Source: an uncultured Tenacibaculum sp.
GTDB lineage: Bacteria; Bacteroidota; Bacteroidia; Flavobacteriales; Flavobacteriaceae
Length of the DNA: 64,000 nucleotides
NCBI RefSeq assembly: GCF_947499065.1
Contig: NZ_CANMMT010000005.1
Location: forward strand, 186,001-250,000
Reading direction: 5' to 3'
Part shown: one piece after another, positions 33,790-40,952 of the stretch
Layout of the letters: each line of letters begins with the position of its first letter
How positions within the stretch are numbered: position 1 is the stretch's first letter
The notes under the pieces: generated by a model
The model's input: the letters and a program-made list of their open reading frames with translations, nothing else
The model's database searches: none
Told to the model about the DNA's origin: nothing
Translations under genes and position numbers: made by a program

Positions 33790-34635
33790 ATGTCGACAAC
33801 ACAACAGCTTCAAGAATTTACACAACAGGTACGTAGAGATATCGTTCGTATGGTACATGCAGTAAACTCAGGACACCCTGGAGGATCTTTAGGATGTGCA
33901 GAATTTTTTACTTGCTTATATCAAGAAATCATGGATTATTCTACTGATTTTAAAATGGACGGAAATAATGAAGATTTATTCTTTTTATCAAACGGACATA
34001 TATCGCCAGTTTATTATAGTGTATTAGCACGTAGCGGATTCTTTCCAGTTGCTGAGTTAGCAACATTTAGAAAGTTAGATACACGTTTACAAGGGCACCC
34101 AACAACACACGAACACTTACCAGGTATTCGTATTGCTTCTGGATCTTTAGGTCAAGGAATGAGTGTTGCAATTGGTGCTGCTCAAGCAAAAAAGTTAAAT
34201 GGAGATGATAAAATTGTATATTCATTACATGGTGATGGAGAATTACAAGAAGGTCAAATCTGGGAAGCAGCAATGTATGCAGCAGGAAAGAAAGTAGATA
34301 ACTTAATTGCTACTGTAGACGTAAACGAAAAACAAATTGACGGTACTACTGACGAAGTTTTAGCAATGGGAAGCTTAAAAGCTAAATTTGAAGCTTTTGG
34401 TTGGGATGTATTAGAAATTAAAGAAGGAAATGATGTAGATGCTATTTTAAAAGGAATGGCTGATGCAAAATCTCGTACAGGAAATGGAAAACCAGTTTGT
34501 GTATTATTATATACAGAAATGGGGAATGGAATTGACTTTATGATGCATACACATGCATGGCATGGTAAAGCTCCAAACGATGAGCAATTAGAAGCATCGT
34601 TAGCACAAAATCCAGAAACATTAGGAGACTACTAA
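33790..34635 (+). CDS. Transketolase, N-terminal (TPP-binding) subunit
   Basis: The first half of a split transketolase, 281 residues, carrying the thiamine-diphosphate motif: GDGELQEG at 148-155 with N179 in VDVNEKQIDG. Other landmarks are SGHPGG at 27-32, FFLSNGHISP and GSLGQGMSVAIGAA. Transketolase moves two-carbon ketol units between sugar phosphates in the pentose phosphate pathway. The C-terminal pyrimidine-binding half is needed for activity but is not encoded next to it; a terminator follows and the next gene is bshA. The partner must be elsewhere in the genome. Confidence 0.92.
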   Translation: MSTTQQLQEFTQQVRRDIVRMVHAVNSGHPGGSLGCAEFFTCLYQEIMDYSTDFKMDGNNEDLFFLSNGHISPVYYSVLARSGFFPVAELATFRKLDTRLQGHPTTHEHLPGIRIASGSLGQGMSVAIGAAQAKKLNGDDKIVYSLHGDGELQEGQIWEAAMYAAGKKVDNLIATVDVNEKQIDGTTDEVLAMGSLKAKFEAFGWDVLEIKEGNDVDAILKGMADAKSRTGNGKPVCVLLYTEMGNGIDFMMHTHAWHGKAPNDEQLEASLAQNPETLGDY

Positions 34636-34660
34636 GAAATAGTTATTTAAAATAATATTC

Positions 34661-34689
34661 AAAATCCCGCTTTTATGCGGGATTTTTTT
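34661..34689 (+). terminator. Terminator of the transketolase N-subunit gene
   Basis: AAAATCCCGC (34661-34670) pairs with GCGGGATTTT (34677-34686), loop TTTTAT, followed by further T. Confidence 0.9.
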
Positions 34690-34721
34690 ATGTTTTTCTT
34701 CACATTAAAGCGTAAGTAAAA

Positions 34722-34735
34722 ACGTAAATTTACGT
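34722..34735. promoter_or_regulatory. 14-bp palindrome in the bshA promoter region
   Basis: ACGTAAATTTACGT is a perfect palindrome 33 bases before the bshA ATG. It contains TAAATTTA, one base from the -7 consensus, so it may be promoter and operator at once. Confidence 0.35.
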
Positions 34736-34767
34736 CATTAATAATACCAAATAATAAAACCCAATAA

Positions 34768-35898
34768 ATGAGAATAGGAATTGTATGTTATCCTACCTTT
34801 GGAGGAAGTGGAGTAGTAGCAACTGAACTAGGTATGGCATTAGCTGATAAAGGACATGAAGTACATTTTATAACATATAATCAACCAGTTCGATTAGACT
34901 TTTTTTCACACAGAATACACTTTCATGAAGTAGTATTAGAAGAGTATCCTTTATTTCAATACCAACCTTATGAATTAGCATTGTCTAGTAAGATGGTTGA
35001 AGTAGTTGAAAAGCATCAATTAGAAGTTTTACATGTACATTATGCAATACCGCATGCCTATGCAGCGTATATGGCTAAAAAGATGTTAGAGGAAAAAGGT
35101 ATCAATGTAAAAGTAGTTACTACATTACATGGTACAGATATTACTTTAGTAGGAAGTCACCCAACGTATAAAACAGCAGTAGAGTTTAGTATTAATAAAT
35201 CGGATGAAGTAACTACAGTTTCTAATAGTTTAAAAGAGGATACGTTGCGTTTGTTTAATATTGATAAGGATATAAAAGTAGTGTATAACTTTATTGATGG
35301 AGAAAAGTATGATAAAGCTCACCAGGCTGAATGCAAACGTATTGGATTGGCAAAACCAGAGGAAAGAATTTTAACACATGTAAGTAATTTTAGACCAGTT
35401 AAGCGTACTGACGATGTAATTCGAATATTTAATCAAGTTCAAAAGGAAATTCCATCAAAACTATTAATGGTTGGAGATGGGCCAGAACGTTTAAAAGCTG
35501 AGAACTTAGTAAAAGAATTTGGTTTAGAGGACAAGGTGTTATTCTTAGGAAATAGTAATGAAGTGGCTAAAATATTATGCTATTCAGATGTGTTTTTATT
35601 ACCATCAGAAACAGAAAGTTTTGGATTAGCGGCTTTAGAAGCAATGGCAGCAAGTACAGCTGTAATATCAACAAATACAGGAGGTCTTCCAGAAGTAAAT
35701 ATAGATGGTAAGACAGGATATTTGAGTGACTTAGGTGATGTAGATGATATGGCTAAAAACGCTATTAAAATTTTAAAAGACGAGGCTATGTTAAATCAAT
35801 TTAAGGAACATGCCAAAGAACATATAAAGTTGTTTTCTTTAGAAAATATTTTACCAGTATACGAAGAGATATATAAAAGTTGTTCGGTAACAGCATAA
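34768..35898 (+). CDS. bshA: N-acetyl-alpha-D-glucosaminyl L-malate synthase (bacillithiol synthesis)
   Basis: A GT4 glycosyltransferase joining GlcNAc from UDP-GlcNAc to L-malate, the first step of bacillithiol synthesis. The N-terminus GIVCYPTFGGSGVVATELG and the segment LHVHYAIPHAYAAYMAK are characteristic of BshA, as are the C-terminal GT4 motifs (FLLPSETESFGLAALEAMA). Its 376 residues match the family. Bacillithiol is the main low-molecular-weight thiol of many Bacteroidota. No bshB or bshC lies nearby. It is a single-gene unit ending in the hairpin shared with aroB. Confidence 0.94.
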   Translation: MRIGIVCYPTFGGSGVVATELGMALADKGHEVHFITYNQPVRLDFFSHRIHFHEVVLEEYPLFQYQPYELALSSKMVEVVEKHQLEVLHVHYAIPHAYAAYMAKKMLEEKGINVKVVTTLHGTDITLVGSHPTYKTAVEFSINKSDEVTTVSNSLKEDTLRLFNIDKDIKVVYNFIDGEKYDKAHQAECKRIGLAKPEERILTHVSNFRPVKRTDDVIRIFNQVQKEIPSKLLMVGDGPERLKAENLVKEFGLEDKVLFLGNSNEVAKILCYSDVFLLPSETESFGLAALEAMAASTAVISTNTGGLPEVNIDGKTGYLSDLGDVDDMAKNAIKILKDEAMLNQFKEHAKEHIKLFSLENILPVYEEIYKSCSVTA

Positions 35899-35901
35899 AT
35901 T

Positions 35902-35932
35902 AAAAAAGGCGAGAAATTTTCTCGCCTTTTTT
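35902..35932. terminator. Bidirectional terminator between bshA and aroB
   Basis: GGCGAGAA (35908-35915) pairs with TTCTCGCC (35919-35926); A-run on the left and T-run on the right serve both converging genes. Confidence 0.88.
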
Positions 35933-35933
35933 G

Positions 35934-36992
35934 TTATATATTATAATATTTCAAACTGTCTATAATTAGGTTTGAAGGAACTTTGCAATCGATTTTAAAA
36001 TCTTCATAATCTTTCAAAAGAACAAAGTTAATTTCACCACCTATATTCTTTTTATCGTGTTTCATTAATTCAAGAATAGCAGAAAAGTCATCCTCTAAGA
36101 TTTCTACTTTACCATATATAGTATGAATAGCTTTTTTGATTTCTTCAAGTTTATCATTTGAAAAGCCTAAAGTTTCAGAAGAAATATATGCTTCGCAAAC
36201 CATACCTATAGCAATAGCTTCACCATGAGTTAGGTTTTCTTTATAATCACTTTCTAAAAAATAAGATTCAACACCATGTCCAATGGTATGACCCCAGTTT
36301 AAAACTTTACGAACATTTTTCTCTTTAGGGTCTTCTAAAACAACTTCGTTTTTAATTTCAACAGATCGATGAATTAAGTCAATAATATTTAACTCAGGGT
36401 TATCTTTAATTTCATTAAATAAACGAATATCGTGTGTCATTCCGTATTTGATAATTTCTGCAGTACCAGATCTAATTTCTCTAGGAGTAACCGTATGTAA
36501 ATATTCAGGATCTAATACAATTAATTCAGGATTAGCAAAAACACCAATCTGGTTTTTTAAAACACCTAAATCAACACCAGTTTTTCCACCTACAGAAGCA
36601 TCTACCATACTTAAAAGAGTAGTAGGAATGTTTACAAAATCAATTCCGCGCTTAAATGTAGAGGCAACAAAACCACCTAAATCTGTAATTACACCACCAC
36701 CAAGAGTAATTAATAAACTTTTACGGTCGGCACCTAATTCGGTCATAGCATTCCAAACACCAACACAAGTATCAATATTTTTATAAATTTCACCAGCATC
36801 AATTTGAATAATTTCGATGGGTTTGTCGGTTTCTAGTAATTGCATAAATCGAGGATAACAATGCATTATCGTATTGTCATCTACAAGAACAAAAATAGAC
36901 GAGTAGTTATTGTTGCGAATTAAATTAGCTAATTCGATGTACGCTTTTTCTTCAAAATGGATAGGGTATGTTGCTGCTTGAATAGAAGTCAT
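35934..36992 (-). CDS. aroB: 3-dehydroquinate synthase
   Basis: NAD- and divalent-metal-dependent enzyme turning DAHP into 3-dehydroquinate, second step of the shikimate pathway. The NAD/metal region GGGVITDLGGFVASTFKRGI, followed by IPTTLLSMVDASVGGKTGVD and LNWGHTIGHGVES (metal-binding histidines), is diagnostic. Its 352 residues are usual. No other aro gene is adjacent. It converges with bshA and diverges from proline dehydrogenase. Confidence 0.96.
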   Translation of the reverse strand: MTSIQAATYPIHFEEKAYIELANLIRNNNYSSIFVLVDDNTIMHCYPRFMQLLETDKPIEIIQIDAGEIYKNIDTCVGVWNAMTELGADRKSLLITLGGGVITDLGGFVASTFKRGIDFVNIPTTLLSMVDASVGGKTGVDLGVLKNQIGVFANPELIVLDPEYLHTVTPREIRSGTAEIIKYGMTHDIRLFNEIKDNPELNIIDLIHRSVEIKNEVVLEDPKEKNVRKVLNWGHTIGHGVESYFLESDYKENLTHGEAIAIGMVCEAYISSETLGFSNDKLEEIKKAIHTIYGKVEILEDDFSAILELMKHDKKNIGGEINFVLLKDYEDFKIDCKVPSNLIIDSLKYYNI

Positions 36993-37055
36993 TTCAATCT
37001 ATAATTTAAAGGCGAAATTAAATAGAAAAAATTAAAATATATCATATGGGTCTGT

Positions 37056-37063
37056 TATATTTG
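37056..37063 (+). promoter_or_regulatory. -7 promoter box of the proline dehydrogenase gene
   Basis: TATATTTG, exact TAnnTTTG, 34 bases before the ATG at 37097 and inside the longest frame, supporting that inner start. Confidence 0.6.
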
Positions 37064-37096
37064 TCTTTAAAATCAAATAATAATATTACCTCAATA

Positions 37097-38260
37097 ATGA
37101 GACTTTTTGACAACACCGAAACTGCTTTTAAATTAAAATCTGACTCAGAGTTAGAAAGAGCATATTTTTTGTTTAAAATGATACAGAACCAGCCAATGGT
37201 TCGCATAGGAACAGCGGTAACTAATTTTGCATTAAAGGCACATTTACCAGTTGAAGGTTTAATCCGTTCAACAGTTTTTGATCATTTTTGTGGAGGAGTA
37301 ACAGAAGACGACTGTTTACCAAACATAGAAAAAATGTACAATCGTGGTAATGTACATAGTATTTTAGACTACTCAGTGGAAGGAAAAGAAGATGAAGCAC
37401 AGTTTGACGATGCTTTACAAATGACTTTGAAAACAATTGATTTTGCTGAAGAAAAAAAGTCAATACCATATGCAGTATTCAAACCAACAGGTTTTGGACG
37501 TTTTGCTTTATATCAGAAATTAACAGAAGGTGAAGAGCATACAGAAGAAGAAAAAGTAGAGTGGGCAAGAGTTGTAGAGCGTTTTCATATAGTATGTAAA
37601 GCTGCAGCAGAGAAAGATGTTCCATTATTAATAGATGCAGAAGAAAGTTGGATGCAAGATGCAGCTGATGATTTGATTGAAGAATTAATGGAAATTTACA
37701 ATAAAGAAAAAGCTATTGTATTTAATACATTACAAATGTACAGACATGACCGATTAGAATATTTAAGAGGTTTATATCAAAGAGCACATCAAAAAGGATA
37801 TCATATAGGTATGAAAGTAGTGCGTGGTGCCTATATGGAGAAGGAAAGAGAAAGAGCAAAAGAAAAAGGATATCCATCACCAATTTGCGTAGATAAGCAA
37901 GCAACAGACGATAATTATAATGAAGCTGTTCGTTTTATGATGGAGCATAAGAACATGGCAATCTTTGCTGGAACACATAACGAAGAAAGTTCTTATTTGT
38001 TAATGGATTTAGCAAAAGAATATAATATAGAATCAACAGATAAGCGTATGTGGTTTGGTCAATTATATGGTATGAGTGATCATATTAGTTTTAATTTAGC
38101 CAAAGAAGGATATAATGTAGCTAAATATGTTCCTTTTGGACCAGTACGTGATGTAATGCCATATTTAATTCGTAGAGCAGAAGAAAATACTTCAGTAGCA
38201 GGTCAAACTTCAAGAGAGTTAAATTTATTGAAAACCGAAAGAAAGCGTCGTAAACTGTAA
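37097..38260 (+). CDS. Proline dehydrogenase
   Basis: FAD-dependent TIM-barrel enzyme oxidising proline to pyrroline-5-carboxylate. The start is placed at the ATG 37097 (MRLFDNTETAFKLKS), giving 387 residues, because a -7 box lies over the longer frame. Landmarks include LPLLIDAEESWMQDAADDL, GYHIGMKVVRGAYMEKER (FAD/substrate region), FAGTHNEESS and the C-terminal YLIRRAEENTSVAGQT that binds the substrate. It lacks the P5C dehydrogenase half of PutA, so the second step is on a separate gene. The following small gene starts within its stop codon. Confidence 0.92.
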   Translation: MRLFDNTETAFKLKSDSELERAYFLFKMIQNQPMVRIGTAVTNFALKAHLPVEGLIRSTVFDHFCGGVTEDDCLPNIEKMYNRGNVHSILDYSVEGKEDEAQFDDALQMTLKTIDFAEEKKSIPYAVFKPTGFGRFALYQKLTEGEEHTEEEKVEWARVVERFHIVCKAAAEKDVPLLIDAEESWMQDAADDLIEELMEIYNKEKAIVFNTLQMYRHDRLEYLRGLYQRAHQKGYHIGMKVVRGAYMEKERERAKEKGYPSPICVDKQATDDNYNEAVRFMMEHKNMAIFAGTHNEESSYLLMDLAKEYNIESTDKRMWFGQLYGMSDHISFNLAKEGYNVAKYVPFGPVRDVMPYLIRRAEENTSVAGQTSRELNLLKTERKRRKL

Positions 38261-38562
38261 TGAGTACGGTTGACGAAATAAAAGAAGCTATTCAAAAAAA
38301 TAAAAAAAGACTAGCTAAAGAGCTTCAAGAAAGCAAAGAGCTAGTTTTTTTGATAAAAAAGTCTCTTACCACAAATTTATCTGAAGAAGAAAAGATAAAG
38401 GTAAAAGAGCAAATGTTAGATATATGTAAAGCTATTCCTGCGTTTACAGTTTTTATGTTACCAGGAGGAGCTTTACTACTACCATTACTAATAAAATTTA
38501 TTCCCGATATACTCCCAAGTGCTTTCAGAGGAGACGATGAATCTTCAGAAGAAGAAAAATAA
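38260..38562 (+). CDS. Small LETM1-like protein
   Basis: A 100-residue protein starting in TAATG at the proline dehydrogenase stop (38258-38262), so it is translationally coupled. An N-terminal charged helix (EAIQKNKKRLAKELQESKE) is followed by the core FMLPGGALLLPLLIKFIPDILPSAF, which closely resembles the conserved ribosome-binding-domain start of LETM1, a mitochondrial inner-membrane protein family. The tail is acidic (DDESSEEEK). Whether the bacterial protein is membrane-bound or has any ion-transport role is unknown. The linkage to proline catabolism may be only positional. Confidence 0.6.
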   Translation: MSTVDEIKEAIQKNKKRLAKELQESKELVFLIKKSLTTNLSEEEKIKVKEQMLDICKAIPAFTVFMLPGGALLLPLLIKFIPDILPSAFRGDDESSEEEK

Positions 38563-38596
38563 TTCAACTTCCCTATAGTATTCATTTTTAAAACAC

Positions 38597-38604
38597 TACT
38601 TTTG
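38597..38604 (+). promoter_or_regulatory. -7 promoter box of typA
   Basis: TACTTTTG, exact TAnnTTTG, 21 bases before the typA ATG. The spacer upstream lacks an obvious TTG. Confidence 0.6.
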
Positions 38605-38624
38605 CAGCTTCAAAATAAGCACGA

Positions 38625-40394
38625 ATGCAATCAATTAGAAACATCGCTATTATAGCGCACGTTGACCACGGGAAAACGACTTTAGTAGATAAAATTATAG
38701 ATCAGGCAAAAATCTTAGATGAACGTAAGGAACGTACTGATTTATTGTTAGATAACAACGATTTAGAGCGTGAGAGAGGAATTACAATTCTTTCTAAAAA
38801 CGTATCTGTAAACTATAAAGGAGTTAAGATTAATGTAATTGATACTCCAGGTCACGCCGATTTTGGTGGTGAAGTAGAACGTGTATTAAAAATGGCTGAT
38901 GGTGTTTTATTATTAGTTGATGCTTTCGAAGGACCAATGCCACAAACACGTTTTGTATTAGGTAAAGCAATTGAGTTAGGTTTAACACCTATTGTAGTTG
39001 TAAATAAAGTTGATAAAGAAAACTGTACACCAGATTTAGTGCACGAAAAAGTTTTCGATTTAATGTTTGCTTTAGAAGCTACAGAAGAACAATTAGACTT
39101 TACAACAATTTATGGTTCGGCTAAAAATGGTTGGATGAGTACTGACTGGAAGGATGAGAAAACTGATATTATCGATTTATTAGATGCGGTAATTGAAACT
39201 ATTCCTGAAGCTCCGTACAGAGAAGGATCACCACAAATGCAAATTACATCATTAGATTATTCTTCATTTAAAGGAAGAATTGCTATCGGACGTGTATACC
39301 GTGGAGATTTAGAGAAGAATAAAGATTACATGCTTTGTAAAGCTGATGGAACTACGAAAAAAGTTCGTATCAAAGAATTACACGTTTTTGAAGGAATGGG
39401 TAAAGCTGAAACAGAAAAAGTTCGTAGTGGAGATATTTGTGCAGTAACAGGTATTGATGATTTCGAAATTGGAGATACAATTGCAGATTTAGAAAACCCT
39501 GAAGCATTACCAAGAATTGAAGTAGATCAACCTACAATGAGTATGTTATTTACTATTAATAACTCACCTTTCTTTGGTAAAGAAGGAAAATACGTAACAT
39601 CTCGTCACTTACGTGATCGTTTATTTAAAGAGATGGAGAAAAATCTTGCATTACGTGTTGATGAAACTGATACAGAAGATAAATTCAATGTATTTGGACG
39701 TGGAATACTTCACTTATCAGTATTAATAGAAACAATGCGTCGTGAAGGATATGAATTACAAGTAGGTCGTCCACAAGTAATTTTAAAAGATATTGATGGT
39801 GTAAAGAGTGAACCATACGAAACATTATCAATCGATCTTCCTGAAGATGTAGCTTCAAAAGCTATTAACTTAGTAACATTACGTAAAGGAGACTTATTAG
39901 TAATGGAACCAAAAGGAGATTTACAGCATTTAGAATTTAATATTCCTTCAAGAGGATTAATAGGTTTACGTAATAAAATATTAACAGCAACTGCTGGTCA
40001 AGCAATCATCAACCACCGTTTTAGTGAGTATGGCCCTTATAAAGGTGAATTTAGTGATGAGTTAAAAGGAGCTATTGTTTCTTCTGAAACAGGTAAAGCT
40101 ACGGCTTATGCTATTGATCGTTTACAAGATAGAGGACGTTTCTTTATTGATCCTAACCAAGAGATTTATAAAGGACAAGTTGTTGGAGAAAACTCAAAAG
40201 ATGGAGATTTAGCTGTAAACTTAATTAAAGGAAAGAAATTAACTAACGTACGTGCTTCTGGTTCTGATGATGGAGTGAAAATTGCACCAAAAGTTGATTT
40301 TTCTTTAGAAGAATGTATGGAGTATATTAGACCAGATGAGTACTTAGAAGTAACTCCTGAAAGTTTACGTATGCGTAAAATCTCTTTTAGATAG
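38625..40394 (+). CDS. typA: Ribosome-binding GTPase TypA/BipA
   Basis: Translational GTPase related to EF-G and EF-4, involved in ribosome assembly and stress adaptation. The G1 loop AHVDHGKTTL is at residues 10-19, followed by the switch I region RERGITI, G3 DTPGHADFGGEV and G4 NKVDKEN. Then come the beta-barrel and two alpha/beta domains (PFFGKEGKYVTSRHLRDRL) and the family-specific C-terminal domain (VRASGSDDGVKIAPKVDFSLEEC region). Its 589 residues are close to the usual 600. Own promoter and terminator. Confidence 0.96.
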   Translation: MQSIRNIAIIAHVDHGKTTLVDKIIDQAKILDERKERTDLLLDNNDLERERGITILSKNVSVNYKGVKINVIDTPGHADFGGEVERVLKMADGVLLLVDAFEGPMPQTRFVLGKAIELGLTPIVVVNKVDKENCTPDLVHEKVFDLMFALEATEEQLDFTTIYGSAKNGWMSTDWKDEKTDIIDLLDAVIETIPEAPYREGSPQMQITSLDYSSFKGRIAIGRVYRGDLEKNKDYMLCKADGTTKKVRIKELHVFEGMGKAETEKVRSGDICAVTGIDDFEIGDTIADLENPEALPRIEVDQPTMSMLFTINNSPFFGKEGKYVTSRHLRDRLFKEMEKNLALRVDETDTEDKFNVFGRGILHLSVLIETMRREGYELQVGRPQVILKDIDGVKSEPYETLSIDLPEDVASKAINLVTLRKGDLLVMEPKGDLQHLEFNIPSRGLIGLRNKILTATAGQAIINHRFSEYGPYKGEFSDELKGAIVSSETGKATAYAIDRLQDRGRFFIDPNQEIYKGQVVGENSKDGDLAVNLIKGKKLTNVRASGSDDGVKIAPKVDFSLEECMEYIRPDEYLEVTPESLRMRKISFR

Positions 40395-40424
40395 ATTTAA
40401 AGAAACAAAAACTTATTTATAATC

Positions 40425-40454
40425 AAAGCCACCTATTAAGGTGGCTTTTTTTTT
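40425..40454 (+). terminator. Terminator of typA
   Basis: AAAGCCACCT (40425-40434) pairs with AGGTGGCTTT (40439-40448), loop ATTA, followed by a long T-run. Confidence 0.92.
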
Positions 40455-40479
40455 GAGGCTAATAAAATAATCTTTATTT

Positions 40480-40683
40480 ATGTTAAAATAGTATTGATTT
40501 GTTTAAGTGGCATTCTAGCTGTTTTATTTAATTTAATTAAAAATAGATTGTCATAAATCTTGAATTAAGCTAGTAAATTTTTATTATTGCGTTTTATTTA
40601 CAAAGTGTAAAAGAAACAAAAGTTAAGTTGCAAGACTTTAAGAAACTAAAAAAAAATATAAGAGAATGTTAAAATAGTATTGA
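40480..40683 (+). repeat. Pair of 18-bp direct repeats 186 bases apart
   Basis: ATGTTAAAATAGTATTGA occurs at 40480-40497 and again at 40666-40683 without mismatch. The sequence between and beyond the copies is not otherwise similar. An 18-base exact repeat is unlikely by chance even in AT-rich DNA; it may mark two binding sites or a local duplication. Confidence 0.5.
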
Positions 40684-40690
40684 AAAGGAA

Positions 40691-40760
40691 AAGTTACCAA
40701 AATGATTAACGAGGAAATCTATAAGGGGAAAAAGAACATCATTATACTTTGGTAACTTTG
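40691..40760 (+). promoter_or_regulatory. Promoter and inverted-repeat operator of the TPR-LuxR gene
   Basis: AAGTTACCAAA (40691-40701) and its exact complement TTTGGTAACTT (40748-40758) enclose 46 bases. The right arm overlaps the -7 box TAACTTTG (40753-40760). Between the arms is ATAAGGGGAAAAAGAAC (40721-40737), repeated in similar form at 40779-40794. A dimeric regulator, or the LuxR protein itself, could bind the arms; the arms could also pair in RNA if transcription started upstream. Confidence 0.5.
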
Positions 40761-40770
40761 AACAAAAATA

Positions 40771-40802
40771 AAATTATAGTAAGGGGAAAGAACTAATAAT
40801 TT
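40771..40802 (+). other. 5' leader hairpin with AGGGG loop
   Basis: AAATTAT (40771-40777) pairs with ATAATTT (40796-40802); the 18-base loop contains GTAAGGGGAAAG. It begins about 10 bases after the -7 box, as do the AGGGG-loop hairpins of candidate small RNAs A and B. Confidence 0.35.
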
Positions 40803-40952
40803 CGACACAAAAGTATTTATTCAAAACAGAACAAAATAGCCTGTAGTAGAATTGATGTATTTTTGAGTTAAAATCTGATGAAAATTAAAGCTAAATTTTT
40901 AAAATAAATTGCTTGTAGTATAAATGAAGTACCTGAAAAACCATTAATTAAA

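Larger units (their letters stand above)
40395..40952 (+). other. 558-base non-coding region before the TPR-LuxR gene
   Basis: Contains the typA terminator (40425-40454), two exact copies of an 18-bp sequence (40480-40497 and 40666-40683), a long inverted repeat over a promoter (40691-40758), a G-rich hairpin at the presumed 5' end of the transcript (40771-40802) and about 150 bases of AT-rich leader. No coding frame longer than a few codons; a seven-codon ATG frame at 40924-40947 is not convincing. Confidence 0.5.

Noticed and set aside
33661..33858. A 65-codon minus-strand frame across the transketolase promoter
   Set aside because: It covers the promoter, the terminator-like stem and the start of the transketolase gene, is rich in Cys, Phe and Leu as chance frames are, and has no promoter.
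40924..40947. Seven-codon ATG frame before the TPR-LuxR gene
   Set aside because: Too short, with no codon bias or structure that would make it a regulatory leader; the GTG at 40953 gives a good signal sequence.
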